The position numbers were made by a program, and so were the translations under genes. A stretch of DNA of 54,169 nt. Origin: Chthoniobacter flavus. GTDB lineage: Bacteria; Verrucomicrobiota; Verrucomicrobiia; Chthoniobacterales; Terrimicrobiaceae. Shown here piece by piece: positions 9,588-17,948 of the stretch. The DNA lies in assembly GCA_945860745.1 (NCBI GenBank), contig CAMASH010000014.1, positions 1 to 54,169 on the forward strand. The letters run 5' to 3'. Positions within the stretch are counted from its first letter, which is position 1; the number at the start of each line of letters is the position of its first letter. Under the pieces are notes generated by a model. The model was not told the DNA's origin, ran no database searches, and worked only from the letters and a program-made list of their open reading frames with translations.

Positions 9588-10349
9588 ATGGGCGCGGATG
9601 AAGCCTCACGCAAAAAACTCATCCTCGGTGCGGTCATCGTCGCAACGATTTTGGGATCACCCATGGGAAATGCGGGGCCGATGACGGTTGTGGCATTCGG
9701 CGCTTCAACGACGGCGAAGCGGACCAACGTCGTCGTTTATGCGGACCAACTCCCGAATCGGATCGGCTCCGGGAGACTTAACATTCTCAACAAGGGAGTC
9801 CCAGGCAACACCACGCAAGCGGCCAGGGAAAGGTTCCAGAGAGACGTTTTGGACCAGCGGCCGGAAGTCGTGATTATCCAGTTCGGCATTAATGATTCGG
9901 CGGTGGATGTCTGGCGCGATCCGCCCAAGGCATTGCCGCGCGTGTCATTGGCCGACTTCGAAAAAAATATCCGTCATTTTGTCCGGGAGTCTAAGGCGGT
10001 CGGTGCCGAGGTGATTCTGATGACTCCGAACCAACTTCGCTGGTCACCACGGACATTGGAGCTTTACGGGAAGCCGCCTTACAACCGGGATGATCCAATG
10101 GGTTTCAATTTGCTTCTGCCCCAATACTGCGGGGTCATCCGCAAAATTGCCCTTGATGAGAATGTTAAACTCGTGGATGTCTACGCCGCCTACGACGATC
10201 CTCAGCGGACCGGCGGGAAAACCGCCGAGGATCTCCTCCTCCCCGACGGCATGCATCCCGACACGGAAGGTCACAGCTTGGTCGCAGACGGCATCGAACC
10301 CTTGCTCCGGGACGTCCTCGCCAAACGCAAAACACCTGCCGGCAATTGA
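9588..10349 (+). CDS. exported SGNH/GDSL-family hydrolase
   Basis: A 253-residue protein with an N-terminal hydrophobic signal (LILGAVIVATILGSPMGNAG) and the SGNH blocks: Ser40 in AFGASTT (the usual GDS reads GAS here), the glycine block NKGVPGNTT, FGINDS with the Asn, and DGMHPD with the Asp-His pair. Such enzymes are esterases, often removing acetyl groups from polysaccharides. It starts 10 nt after gcvP with a strong GGAGGGG site, so it may be cotranscribed with the glycine cleavage genes although unrelated in role. The frame is open upstream inside gcvP; the ATG chosen is the one with a ribosome site and a signal peptide. Substrate unknown. Confidence 0.82.
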   Translation: MGADEASRKKLILGAVIVATILGSPMGNAGPMTVVAFGASTTAKRTNVVVYADQLPNRIGSGRLNILNKGVPGNTTQAARERFQRDVLDQRPEVVIIQFGINDSAVDVWRDPPKALPRVSLADFEKNIRHFVRESKAVGAEVILMTPNQLRWSPRTLELYGKPPYNRDDPMGFNLLLPQYCGVIRKIALDENVKLVDVYAAYDDPQRTGGKTAEDLLLPDGMHPDTEGHSLVADGIEPLLRDVLAKRKTPAGN

Positions 10350-10587
10350 CCGGTCATTTCAGGAAACCATGGCAACAGAGGACACCGCCTCTTTTGATCG
10401 CCCGACCAAGCAATGCCCCCTCTCGCAAGATGCGGGTCGTTGCAATATGCCATGGCGAAATCCGCGCCCTCGCACCAAGAAAATCCGACCCGGCGAGCCC
10501 GAGGCCGCTTGCGAAGGGGGGCGGAACCGTAAGCGCGGCCCAGGTGCCTTCCTGTGAATCCTGCAAATCTTGTTCATCCTGTCTGAT
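10350..10587. other. intergenic, no gene seen
   Basis: No frame here has family features. The right part (about 10545-10582) is made of repeated TCCTGT/ATCCTG words typical of non-coding intergenic repeats. The 100-bp hairpin element starts just after it. Confidence 0.5.
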
Positions 10588-10687
10588 ACCATCTCTGCCA
10601 AATAAATGGACTCAGAACATCGGCAGGATGCCGATGCCACGTGGCATTGGCTTCCAGCCAATGATCCAAACAAATCAAAGAGATGGT
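10588..10687. repeat. 100-bp hairpin element, copy 1
   Basis: The sequence is the same, base for base as read, as 38305-38404. It is bounded by ACCATCTCT and AGAGATGGT. It contains two hairpins with 8-bp perfect stems: CATCGGCA-GGA-TGCCGATG and CATTGGCT-TCC-AGCCAATG. Between them is the palindrome GCCACGTGGC. Both copies have the same orientation. There is no coding capacity, so it is a MITE- or REPIN-like non-autonomous element. The flanks differ between copies, which marks the boundaries. Confidence 0.85.
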
Positions 10688-10763
10688 CTGAGAACCATTT
10701 TTAGGATAAACAGGGAGAACATCCTCCCCTGCCTGCGCCAGGGCATCTCCTCGGGAGCATATC

Positions 10764-10782
10764 TGGTCAGCTTAAATGACCT
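10764..10782 (+). promoter_or_regulatory. 19-bp operator candidate, site 1
   Basis: TGGTCAGCTTAAATGACCT, a near-palindrome with half sites TGGTCA and TGACCT (inverse AGGTCA). It ends 46 nt before the DUF4838 lipoprotein start. It is one of seven sites in the window that share TGGTNAG and T-S-ACC at fixed spacing. Confidence 0.6.
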
Positions 10783-10828
10783 GATTGCACCCGCTTGACT
10801 CCCCGGCGGGAAGGAAAACAATCAAAGG

Positions 10829-13378
10829 ATGAGTTTTCCCTCGGGGTCCATGGTTCGTCCGTTGTTTGCTGCAGGAATCCTTGCCGGTGCGGCCGCTTTC
10901 ACCGGCTGCGAGGAGAAGCAATCGGCCGGCCCAACTCAGCCCAAGGGGCTGGAAGCCCAGGCGCCGGCCGGGAAGTCGGGCCGGTTTCTTGTGAAGAACG
11001 GCCAGGCGAACTCCGAGATTGTCACCCTCGATAACCCGCCGCGCGCCGTGCGCTTTGCGGCGAAAGAATTGCAGACCTACCTGAAGAAGATCACGGGTGC
11101 GGAAGTCCCGATCGTTCATCAGGCCAGCGGAGGTAGCGTCCTTCCGATTTACCTGGGGATCAGCCCGGACACGGAGAAATTGGGCCTTTCCACAGAAGGG
11201 CTTCGCTATGGGGCCTTTCGAATGGCTGCCGGAGAGAACTGGCTTGCGATGCTCGGGCCGGACAAGGACTTCCAGCCCATCGAGCCGTGGGGGCGGCAGC
11301 GGGGGAAAGAAGAAAGCGGACGCGTGAACGCCGAGTTCGAAAAAGTTGCCGGCCTGCCTTTTGCCAGCAACATGAGCAACCTTTACCAAAGGTATCACAA
11401 GGAACTCGACCTCTGGGACATCGACGACCGCGGGACGCTGAATGCGGTGTATACCTTCCTGGAGTCGCTCGGAGTAAGATGGTTTGCTCCGGGCGAACTT
11501 GGCGAGGTCGTGCCGCAAAAGGATTCGCTCGATCTGCCGAAACCCCAAAACGAAGTCATCAAACCGGATTTCGCGATGCGGCGGATCAGCTTCTACCACG
11601 CCCACCTGGGCAAGCCTGAGTTGATGCTCTGGCTGATGCGCCTTCGGGCCAACAGCGCGCACGATCTCATCGGGTTGACCCAGCACTGCCACGGCATGCG
11701 CTTCGTCCATGAGCGGGAAGACATGAAGAAGCTTCACCCGGAATTCTATGCGCTATGGAATGGAGTCCCGGCCAAAGATCACCGCAGCGGGCAGGGTGCT
11801 CCCAGCCTCGGACAGCGGGGATTCTTCGATGCGCATTTGCGGTATGTGCGAACGATGTTCGATCATTATGGCGAGCCGATGGTGAGCATCGACATGGTGG
11901 ACGGAACGGGGAGCACCATCTGCGACCGCGACAAGGATCAGGCCCAGCCCGAGCGTGGCGGTAGCGGAGCTCTCTCAAACTATGTCTGGGGCTATCTCGA
12001 CCGCGTGGCCCGCGAATTGAACGAGAGCCACCCCGGGCGCATGGTCTCGGGGCTGGCTTACAGCTCATATTTTGACCCTCCCACCAACATTGAGGTCCTC
12101 AGCCCCAACCTCGCGTTGTTCCAAGCGCGTTGGCGTAGCAATTTCCACGACAAGGAATACCGGGAGAAGATGACGAAGAACCGCGAGGAGTGGCTCAAGA
12201 AGCTGCCCAGCGGCATGCTTTTTCTGCATGAGTATTACCTCCACACGGTCCCCGGCAACCACGGGCGGCCGATTTATTTCCCCAGACTCATCGCTGAGGA
12301 TCTGCGCGAACTGAAGGGCAAGTCGATGGGTGAAATTATCGAGGTTTACGATCACCGTCCGGACCGGACCCCGCCGGCTTGGGATGAGTTTGCGGTCAAC
12401 CACTTGAACATCTACGTGACAATGCAACTTCTCTGGAACGCGGACCAATCCCTGGAGGCCCTTCTGGAGGATTACTACATTAAGTTCTACGGCCCGGCGG
12501 CGGCATCGATGAGGGAGTTCATCGAGTATTCCGAGGCCAACTGGCCGATGATGGCCCAGCAGGCCGGGCCGGTGGCAAAGGCCCTTGGTCTCTTGGAAAA
12601 GGCCCGTGCAGCCGCGCCCGATGGCTCTCGCTACGCCGAGCGCATCCAGCGGGTCGTGGGCTACTGCAAAGATGCGATGAACGGGCTCATCGCCATTCTC
12701 GGGAAGAAGCGCAGCGCGGAAGCGCCCTACCGCGTCCTCCTTTCAAAAAATCTCCTCGAACGCGGCGTCCTTCTTTCCGACAACCCGATCGACGGCGTCA
12801 TCGAGCCCCGGTTTTGGCCCGATGTCCGACGGGTGGCACTGAAACCCGCCGCGCCGGGAGGCAAATCGTCGCCCGGGACCACATTCCAGGCCATCCGTGA
12901 GGGCGACTTTATCTACTTGGCGCTGCGCTGTCAGGAGCCCGACATGGAGAACCTCGCGATGGGCACCACAGAAAATGACGATCCGAAGATCTTCGAAGGC
13001 GACTTTGTCTCCGTCATCATCGAAACGGAAACGCACTCGTTTTATGAAATCGCGGTGAATCCTGCCGGTGCGGTGTTTGAGGCTGATCGTGGCGAGAGCG
13101 GCACTGCCAAGTGGAGTTCGGGTGCCACCGTGGGGGTGCAGCGGGGAGAGGGGGAATGGTCCGTCGAAATTCGGCTACCGATCATGGGCTCCGGAGCAAG
13201 GGTTCTCAACCCTCTTGCGGGCATTGATGGCAACCGCCCGAGCGATCTTTACCCCTGGTTCTTCAATGCTGGGCGCCAACGTGTGCGGGGTGACGCCCGG
13301 GAATTCGCGAGCGTTTACCCGACCGGGCAGGGCGACCTCTACAATCTCGAAGCCGCAGGCAAACTCTGGGGAAAGTGA
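10829..13378 (+). CDS. DUF4838 lipoprotein with CBM9-like C-terminus
   Basis: An 849-residue secreted protein. The signal ends in a lipobox-like AFTGC (Cys27), so it is probably membrane-anchored. A start at residue 8 (MVRPLFAAG) would give a more usual signal. After it comes an N-terminal domain like that before GH67/GH20 catalytic domains (AVRFAAKELQTYLKKITGAEVPIV), then the DUF4838 core (ALYTFLESLGVRWFAPGELGEVVP-type region onward). The last 190 residues or so form a CBM9-like beta-sandwich (FQAIREGDFIYLALRCQEPD; YEIAVNPAGAVFEAD). DUF4838 proteins occur in polysaccharide loci and are thought to be glycosidase-like; no activity can be assigned here. It is more divergent from the two other DUF4838 proteins in the window than those are from each other. 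Confidence 0.85.
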   Translation: MSFPSGSMVRPLFAAGILAGAAAFTGCEEKQSAGPTQPKGLEAQAPAGKSGRFLVKNGQANSEIVTLDNPPRAVRFAAKELQTYLKKITGAEVPIVHQASGGSVLPIYLGISPDTEKLGLSTEGLRYGAFRMAAGENWLAMLGPDKDFQPIEPWGRQRGKEESGRVNAEFEKVAGLPFASNMSNLYQRYHKELDLWDIDDRGTLNAVYTFLESLGVRWFAPGELGEVVPQKDSLDLPKPQNEVIKPDFAMRRISFYHAHLGKPELMLWLMRLRANSAHDLIGLTQHCHGMRFVHEREDMKKLHPEFYALWNGVPAKDHRSGQGAPSLGQRGFFDAHLRYVRTMFDHYGEPMVSIDMVDGTGSTICDRDKDQAQPERGGSGALSNYVWGYLDRVARELNESHPGRMVSGLAYSSYFDPPTNIEVLSPNLALFQARWRSNFHDKEYREKMTKNREEWLKKLPSGMLFLHEYYLHTVPGNHGRPIYFPRLIAEDLRELKGKSMGEIIEVYDHRPDRTPPAWDEFAVNHLNIYVTMQLLWNADQSLEALLEDYYIKFYGPAAASMREFIEYSEANWPMMAQQAGPVAKALGLLEKARAAAPDGSRYAERIQRVVGYCKDAMNGLIAILGKKRSAEAPYRVLLSKNLLERGVLLSDNPIDGVIEPRFWPDVRRVALKPAAPGGKSSPGTTFQAIREGDFIYLALRCQEPDMENLAMGTTENDDPKIFEGDFVSVIIETETHSFYEIAVNPAGAVFEADRGESGTAKWSSGATVGVQRGEGEWSVEIRLPIMGSGARVLNPLAGIDGNRPSDLYPWFFNAGRQRVRGDAREFASVYPTGQGDLYNLEAAGKLWGK

Positions 13379-13474
13379 ACCCCGCTGAGGCCCGCCCGCG
13401 CAAAATCGCAGACCAGCCGCAGAAGTCGTGCCATGGCAGCGCATGGTCCGGAAGCGAACCCGGATTGACAGAGA

Positions 13475-14947
13475 TCAGTCCGTCACCTGGAGCCTCCGGG
13501 TTTCCACCCGCTGAGCCTGCGGGCTGATCTCCGCCCCGATCCGGCAGCCGTAAACAGAAATGCCCTCGAGTGTGATGTCAGCCGGGATATTTGGTTTTCC
13601 GGGGCCTGTCAGTCCAGGCAGGACTGCGATGCCGATCCGACAATCGCCATCCACAAAAAACTCTCCGGACCCTCTGCCCCATTCGCCGTGGGCCGGACGC
13701 TTTACGCCGGGCTCGTCGCAGGCGACGGGCTCGTCCATTGCGCCGATCAAGCCCCCTTTGAGCTGGATGTCCTGACCGCAGATTTCCACTCCCACGAAGC
13801 GGGTTCCCCGCGCGGAGAGGTTGGTGGCCGAAAGGTGACGTCCGGCCAGGAGGACGTTGGGGCGGTAAACCGTGGCGAGAAAGAGCCGGTCGGTTGTGCC
13901 GCTGGCCACGTCGGCAGTCGAAGTGCAGTGGGCACCGTAGATCGACAAGTTCATGCCGTTCTCGATGCACAGGTTGTTGGCAAGGTGGATTTCGCTGTGT
14001 CCGTCACCAACGTGAATGCCGAAGCGCGGGTTGTTGCGGCAGAGATTTCCTTCGATGAAGATGCGTCGGCAGTCCTCCGCCGGGTCAAAGACCTGGTGGA
14101 GCATGATCCCGTCTTCGAAAATGGAGTCGCGGCAGGTGTTGCCGACGATGCGGCAGTCGCGACAATGCCAAAGCATAATGCTTTTGTCGTGGACTCCGCG
14201 CACGGTGACATTCCGCACGACGCTCATTTCGGTGCGGGTCAAGGAGACGCCATGCAGTGTGAAGTTTTCTATGGTGATCCCCTCAATGATCACGTTCTCA
14301 AGCCAGGACTCTCCTTGGACAGTAACTCCGGAGGCAGCCTGAAAGACTTCGCTGCAGTCCACATCGAGAAATCCCGGCGCGGCATTCAGTTGGTTCGACC
14401 AATTGCCATCCAAAGAGCCCGTTCCACAAATTCGCACTCCCGAGTGGCGAATCCAGAGTGCCCCGTTCTGGCGGGCCGCCAGACCGTTGGCGGCCGGGGA
14501 AAACTCACGCAGAGCGGCGCGGTCGAGGCGGAGTTCGTTGCCGTCGATGGCAAGAATGGTGCCGTGGCCGGCGCGTTCGCGGCGCACCTTGCGTCCGCCG
14601 CCCTGGATCGGGAGGTTGTCATCGTGAAGCGAAATCGTGTCGCCGACATGGAAGAGTGAAGCGTCGTGCACGAGAACTTTGGTGTCGCCGCTGCGCACGT
14701 CGCGGGCGAGTGGGGTCTGCTCCGCATCGGCGATTTTTAGCGTGCCGTTGATAACGACACATTGCCCTGCCGCAGGCTCGAGGACCCTGCGGAGGAGGTA
14801 GCAGCCCGGCGGGATAACGACGCGAGGCGCGCCGGAGTCGAGGGCGCGCTGAATCGCGGCGGAGTCGTCGGTGAGGCCGTCGCCGCAGGCGCCGAAGTCA
14901 GCGGCAAGCACTTCGGAGGTAGATGGTGTTGTGTCGTGTGGAGTCAT
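13475..14947 (-). CDS. right-handed beta-helix protein (pectate-lyase-3-like)
   Basis: 490 residues. The N-terminus has the motif that opens pectate-lyase-3/GH28-like beta-helix proteins (VLAADFGACGDGLTDDSAAIQRALD), followed by VVIPPGCYLL. The middle shows repeated beta-helix rungs (LENVIIEGITIENFTLHGVSL; CRDSIFEDGIMLHQVF; GIHVGDGHSEIHLANNLCIENG). No signal peptide is visible, so it may be cytoplasmic or its start may be misplaced. It is the last of three closely spaced minus-strand genes (toroid-like protein, amidohydrolase, this). Such proteins are often polysaccharide lyases, epimerases or hydrolases; substrate unknown. Confidence 0.75.
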   Translation of the reverse strand: MTPHDTTPSTSEVLAADFGACGDGLTDDSAAIQRALDSGAPRVVIPPGCYLLRRVLEPAAGQCVVINGTLKIADAEQTPLARDVRSGDTKVLVHDASLFHVGDTISLHDDNLPIQGGGRKVRRERAGHGTILAIDGNELRLDRAALREFSPAANGLAARQNGALWIRHSGVRICGTGSLDGNWSNQLNAAPGFLDVDCSEVFQAASGVTVQGESWLENVIIEGITIENFTLHGVSLTRTEMSVVRNVTVRGVHDKSIMLWHCRDCRIVGNTCRDSIFEDGIMLHQVFDPAEDCRRIFIEGNLCRNNPRFGIHVGDGHSEIHLANNLCIENGMNLSIYGAHCTSTADVASGTTDRLFLATVYRPNVLLAGRHLSATNLSARGTRFVGVEICGQDIQLKGGLIGAMDEPVACDEPGVKRPAHGEWGRGSGEFFVDGDCRIGIAVLPGLTGPGKPNIPADITLEGISVYGCRIGAEISPQAQRVETRRLQVTD

Positions 14948-14998
14948 GCAGGGTTGATCGTGGTGGCTACTGACCCGGCAGCCGTCGGGAGAGGCTGC

Positions 14999-15847
14999 TT
15001 AATCGAGCCCCAAAAGCGAACGGATATTGCCGCGGTCGATTTTTTCGCGAAGCTCAGCCGGAAGCCCGAGGGCACTGTAAAAGTCCTCGTAAAAATCCAT
15101 CATGAACTGATGCTCAAAAACCCCCGGGTGACACATGGAGGCATCCGAACCGTAGCAAAGTTTTTCCAGCGCCTTCACGCTCGGTTTGCCGTTGGGCGCG
15201 AAGAGGTGCTTCCAGCAGTCCATGTCCACCCGCACAGCGCTGCCCCCCGAAAAATCCGTAAAGACATTCGGGGACTGAGTGATCACGCAGAACGCTTCTT
15301 CCCACCACGGGTTGCCCATGTGGGCCATGAGAATTTTCAGGTCGGGGAAGGCCCGTGAGATGCGGTCGATCTCTGCCGGACGGCTGTCTGTGATGCGCAA
15401 ATACTTCGGGCGGGCCAGAAAACCACCCGGATCGAAGGAGTTGCGGTTTTGATACCCTGTGTGAAAAACAGCAAGGCCGCCCGCATCGCGAACCGCCTCA
15501 TACAGCGGAAAGTATTCCTCGTCACCAAGCGGCCGCATCGGAGCGATGAATTTGATCCCGTTCGCGCCGCGCTCGATGATCGCAAGGATTTCCTCTCGCG
15601 AGCTTTCATGCATGCGCACCATGGGGCAGTGGTAGACAAAATCGCCGAAGAGTTCTTTGAGAGGAAACGTGACTTCAGGAGGATCGAGGAGGAGAACACC
15701 CTCAATTCCCATGGCACGGTTACGCTCGATGTGCGGCTCAACCGGACCATCGACCGTTGTCCATGCCGGAACGACCGGAGGCACCCGCTTCTCCGTCAAA
15801 GGATCAAGTGGCGCATGCATCCCGTGCGCGTGGGAATCAAATTTCAT
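14999..15847 (-). CDS. amidohydrolase-family (TIM-barrel) metal-dependent hydrolase
   Basis: A 282-residue amidohydrolase_2-type protein. The N-terminal metal motif is D-x-H-x-H-like (KFDSHAHGMH). Later barrel strands include ANGIKFIAPM, GLAVFHTGYQ with a candidate metal His, ILMAHMGNPWW and CYGSDASM with the late Asp. Family members act as lactonases, decarboxylases or hydratases on small carboxylates and sugar lactones. GGAGG lies about 14 nt upstream of the ATG. It sits 57 nt after the toroid-like gene and 51 nt before the beta-helix gene on the same strand, suggesting one transcript. Substrate not assignable. Confidence 0.78.
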   Translation of the reverse strand: MKFDSHAHGMHAPLDPLTEKRVPPVVPAWTTVDGPVEPHIERNRAMGIEGVLLLDPPEVTFPLKELFGDFVYHCPMVRMHESSREEILAIIERGANGIKFIAPMRPLGDEEYFPLYEAVRDAGGLAVFHTGYQNRNSFDPGGFLARPKYLRITDSRPAEIDRISRAFPDLKILMAHMGNPWWEEAFCVITQSPNVFTDFSGGSAVRVDMDCWKHLFAPNGKPSVKALEKLCYGSDASMCHPGVFEHQFMMDFYEDFYSALGLPAELREKIDRGNIRSLLGLD

Positions 15848-15904
15848 TGGAGAGTTTTTAGCCTCCCGATCCAGATGACCGCAATGCCATAAGGAGTGGT
15901 CAGT

Positions 15905-17536
15905 TCATATGACCGGCCAACAAGCCGGGCCCTCCGGCCCCTCTCCGCTCATCCGCTCGGCAGCGGCCTCCGGGTAAATCTCGAAGTGAATCTCCGGCCA
16001 GGCTGATTCCGGCATATATGTTACGGCAACGCGGTCTCCGTCCGCTTTCACAACCGGGCAGCCGAGGTTCCCCGCGACCCGCAATGTCAGCCCGGGAAGA
16101 CACCAGGAATCCGGTTCAATCGAGACGGTGTCACCCGGGGTATTGATCAGAAAGACGAAGGAGGTGTGGGCTTCTCCATAGCGCGCAGCTAGTCTGGGTT
16201 CGAGATGGCCGGCAATGTCGAGGCGGCACCTGGATGCGCGGGCATGGATGGCACCCAAGTGCTGCAACCGCATCCAGCCTGTCTTCCCATTGGGCAGTTG
16301 CCAGTGGATGGTCGCCGGACAAAAGTCCCTGCTCAGCAGTGCGCAGCGCTGCGCGGCAACAACCGGATCACGCCAATGGTGCGAGACCGGATTGAACTCC
16401 GGAAAATCCTCGCGCAAGCGGTAATATGTCTTCTCCCCGGCATCCAATGCCGTGGCTTCGGCACCGATCATGATCGTATGCGACATCCAGGCCGTCGCCA
16501 CACGGTCCGGTTTGACAGAGATCCGCTTTTCGATGAAACGCTCCCTGGAGAAATCCGTGAACTGCGACAACAATTCCCGGGGAACACGCGTGTCGAGGAT
16601 GGCCAGGCATGGGCCCCAACAGAAGTCGTGGCAGTGATCAAAATAGCCACGGACGGCGGGAGGGAAGGGGGCATCCTTTCTGCCGACGCCCAGCCAGACA
16701 CACATCCCAAGGAGCGCACAGTAAGCCTTCGTGTCCATGCCATAGGACCGCGAGTAAGGGCCGCACATGTTTTTCAGACCCGCATGATAGTAGCGTGCCA
16801 GGTCGTGCCACACCGCGGACTCGATTTCCGCACCCAGACGCGCCAGCAGACCGGAGCGCGCGTGGCAGCGCCAAAAGGCCAGCGCGAACAAATCGGTCCC
16901 GTAATAGGTGGGGGAATTATATTCTTCGAAGGTGTCCTGATCGACAAACAAGCGGTGGATTTCCGTGCCCAGCGCTTCACCTTGCAGCACCCAATCCGGG
17001 CGGGCGTAACGGTCTCCCGCCCAAGTCAGCAACCCGGCATGCATCAAGGCAATGTTCGAATATACAGGCAGGCAGCGATCCGGTGGCTCGCCCTCAACCA
17101 TGCGAAGGATGGCGAGGTCCATTCTCCCGACAAGATCTGCGGGCAGGTCCTCCTCATACTTATCCAAAAGGACGGCAAAAAGTGTGCCCAGGAACTGGCG
17201 GTGGTTTGGATCAAACTGAAAAATCGTGGCATCCGGCCCCGGATGTGGTTGGCCCGCCCGGCTCCGGAAGGCACCATGCAGTGCGGAGCCGGGCTCGTCG
17301 TATTGTTGATGCAAAACCGCGTCGAGGGCCTTGCAAGCGCGATCGTTATCGCCCGCTGCGTTGCGCAAAAACAAGCCGATGGCATAGCGGGCGGTGTTGC
17401 GCACATCGCGTTTTGCTGTCGCCATGTCCGTCCCGATTGCCAGCAGGCCGGCTTCCTCATCCCAGAAAGAGTCCATCCATGCCATCGATTCCCCGGCCAG
17501 CTCCCGGGCAAACGGCGAAAGTGCTTCAAAGCGCAT
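15905..17536 (-). CDS. conserved protein of unknown function, possible alpha/alpha toroid
   Basis: 543 residues from the ATG at MRFEALSPFARELAGESMAWMDSFW. The frame is open upstream, and an alternative ATG at 17602 would add 22 residues. I do not recognise a named family. The sequence is rich in amphipathic helices and has blocks that look conserved: EEYNSPTYYGTDLFALAFWR, MCGPYSRSYGMDTKAY and CWGPCLAILDTRVP. This helix-rich pattern with aromatic motifs resembles alpha/alpha-toroid glycosidases or heparinase-like lyases, with a beta-rich C-terminus (about 430-543). No signal peptide. It leads a three-gene minus-strand run with the amidohydrolase and beta-helix genes, so a role in uronate or glycan breakdown is plausible, but this is inference. 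Confidence 0.6.
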   Translation of the reverse strand: MRFEALSPFARELAGESMAWMDSFWDEEAGLLAIGTDMATAKRDVRNTARYAIGLFLRNAAGDNDRACKALDAVLHQQYDEPGSALHGAFRSRAGQPHPGPDATIFQFDPNHRQFLGTLFAVLLDKYEEDLPADLVGRMDLAILRMVEGEPPDRCLPVYSNIALMHAGLLTWAGDRYARPDWVLQGEALGTEIHRLFVDQDTFEEYNSPTYYGTDLFALAFWRCHARSGLLARLGAEIESAVWHDLARYYHAGLKNMCGPYSRSYGMDTKAYCALLGMCVWLGVGRKDAPFPPAVRGYFDHCHDFCWGPCLAILDTRVPRELLSQFTDFSRERFIEKRISVKPDRVATAWMSHTIMIGAEATALDAGEKTYYRLREDFPEFNPVSHHWRDPVVAAQRCALLSRDFCPATIHWQLPNGKTGWMRLQHLGAIHARASRCRLDIAGHLEPRLAARYGEAHTSFVFLINTPGDTVSIEPDSWCLPGLTLRVAGNLGCPVVKADGDRVAVTYMPESAWPEIHFEIYPEAAAERMSGEGPEGPACWPVI

Positions 17537-17558
17537 CGTTATGCCACTAGCCGATTCG

Positions 17559-17888
17559 TTAGGCCGTTGTGTTTGATGGGAGATCGAGAAAATATGCTGC
17601 ATCACAACGGGCGGCAAGGTGGGATGACGTATAACGCTGGAATCCGTAGCGTTCGTAAAGTGCGATGGCCGCTTGCAGGACAGAAGCGGTCTCAAGCACC
17701 ACGCGACGGAATCCCAATTCCGCCGCTCGTGCCAGAGCGTGCTCAAGTAGCCGACGCCCCCAACCGCAGCCACGAGCCTCGGGAGCCAAATACATCTTTA
17801 GGAAGTAGCTCATTACACGGAAGGGAGCCGCTGCGCGGCGGGTTGAGTTGGGAGTGGTTTGGGATGGGGCATCATGTGGTGACGGCAC
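17559..17888 (-). pseudogene. GNAT acetyltransferase remnant
   Basis: The C-terminal half of a GNAT N-acetyltransferase is clear: the acetyl-CoA loop region (LAPEARGCGWGRRLLEHALARAAELGFRRVVLET) and AIALYERYGFQRY. The usual first two beta strands and helices are missing; the residues ahead of SYFLKMYLAPEARG are not GNAT-like. At 109 residues it is well short of the usual 150-170. It overlaps only the upstream extension of the toroid-like gene. Probably a truncated, non-functional copy. Confidence 0.6.
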
Positions 17889-17948
17889 GGGTGGAGGCTA
17901 CGCGCAGTCTTTCTGCCAACACCACCTCCGGGTTCTTCGCGGTCCGTT

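Noticed and set aside
14964-14985. Operator-like TGGTGGCTACTGACC upstream of the beta-helix gene
   Set aside because: Half-site spacing is 4 nt too short and the conserved A-G at positions 6-7 is missing.
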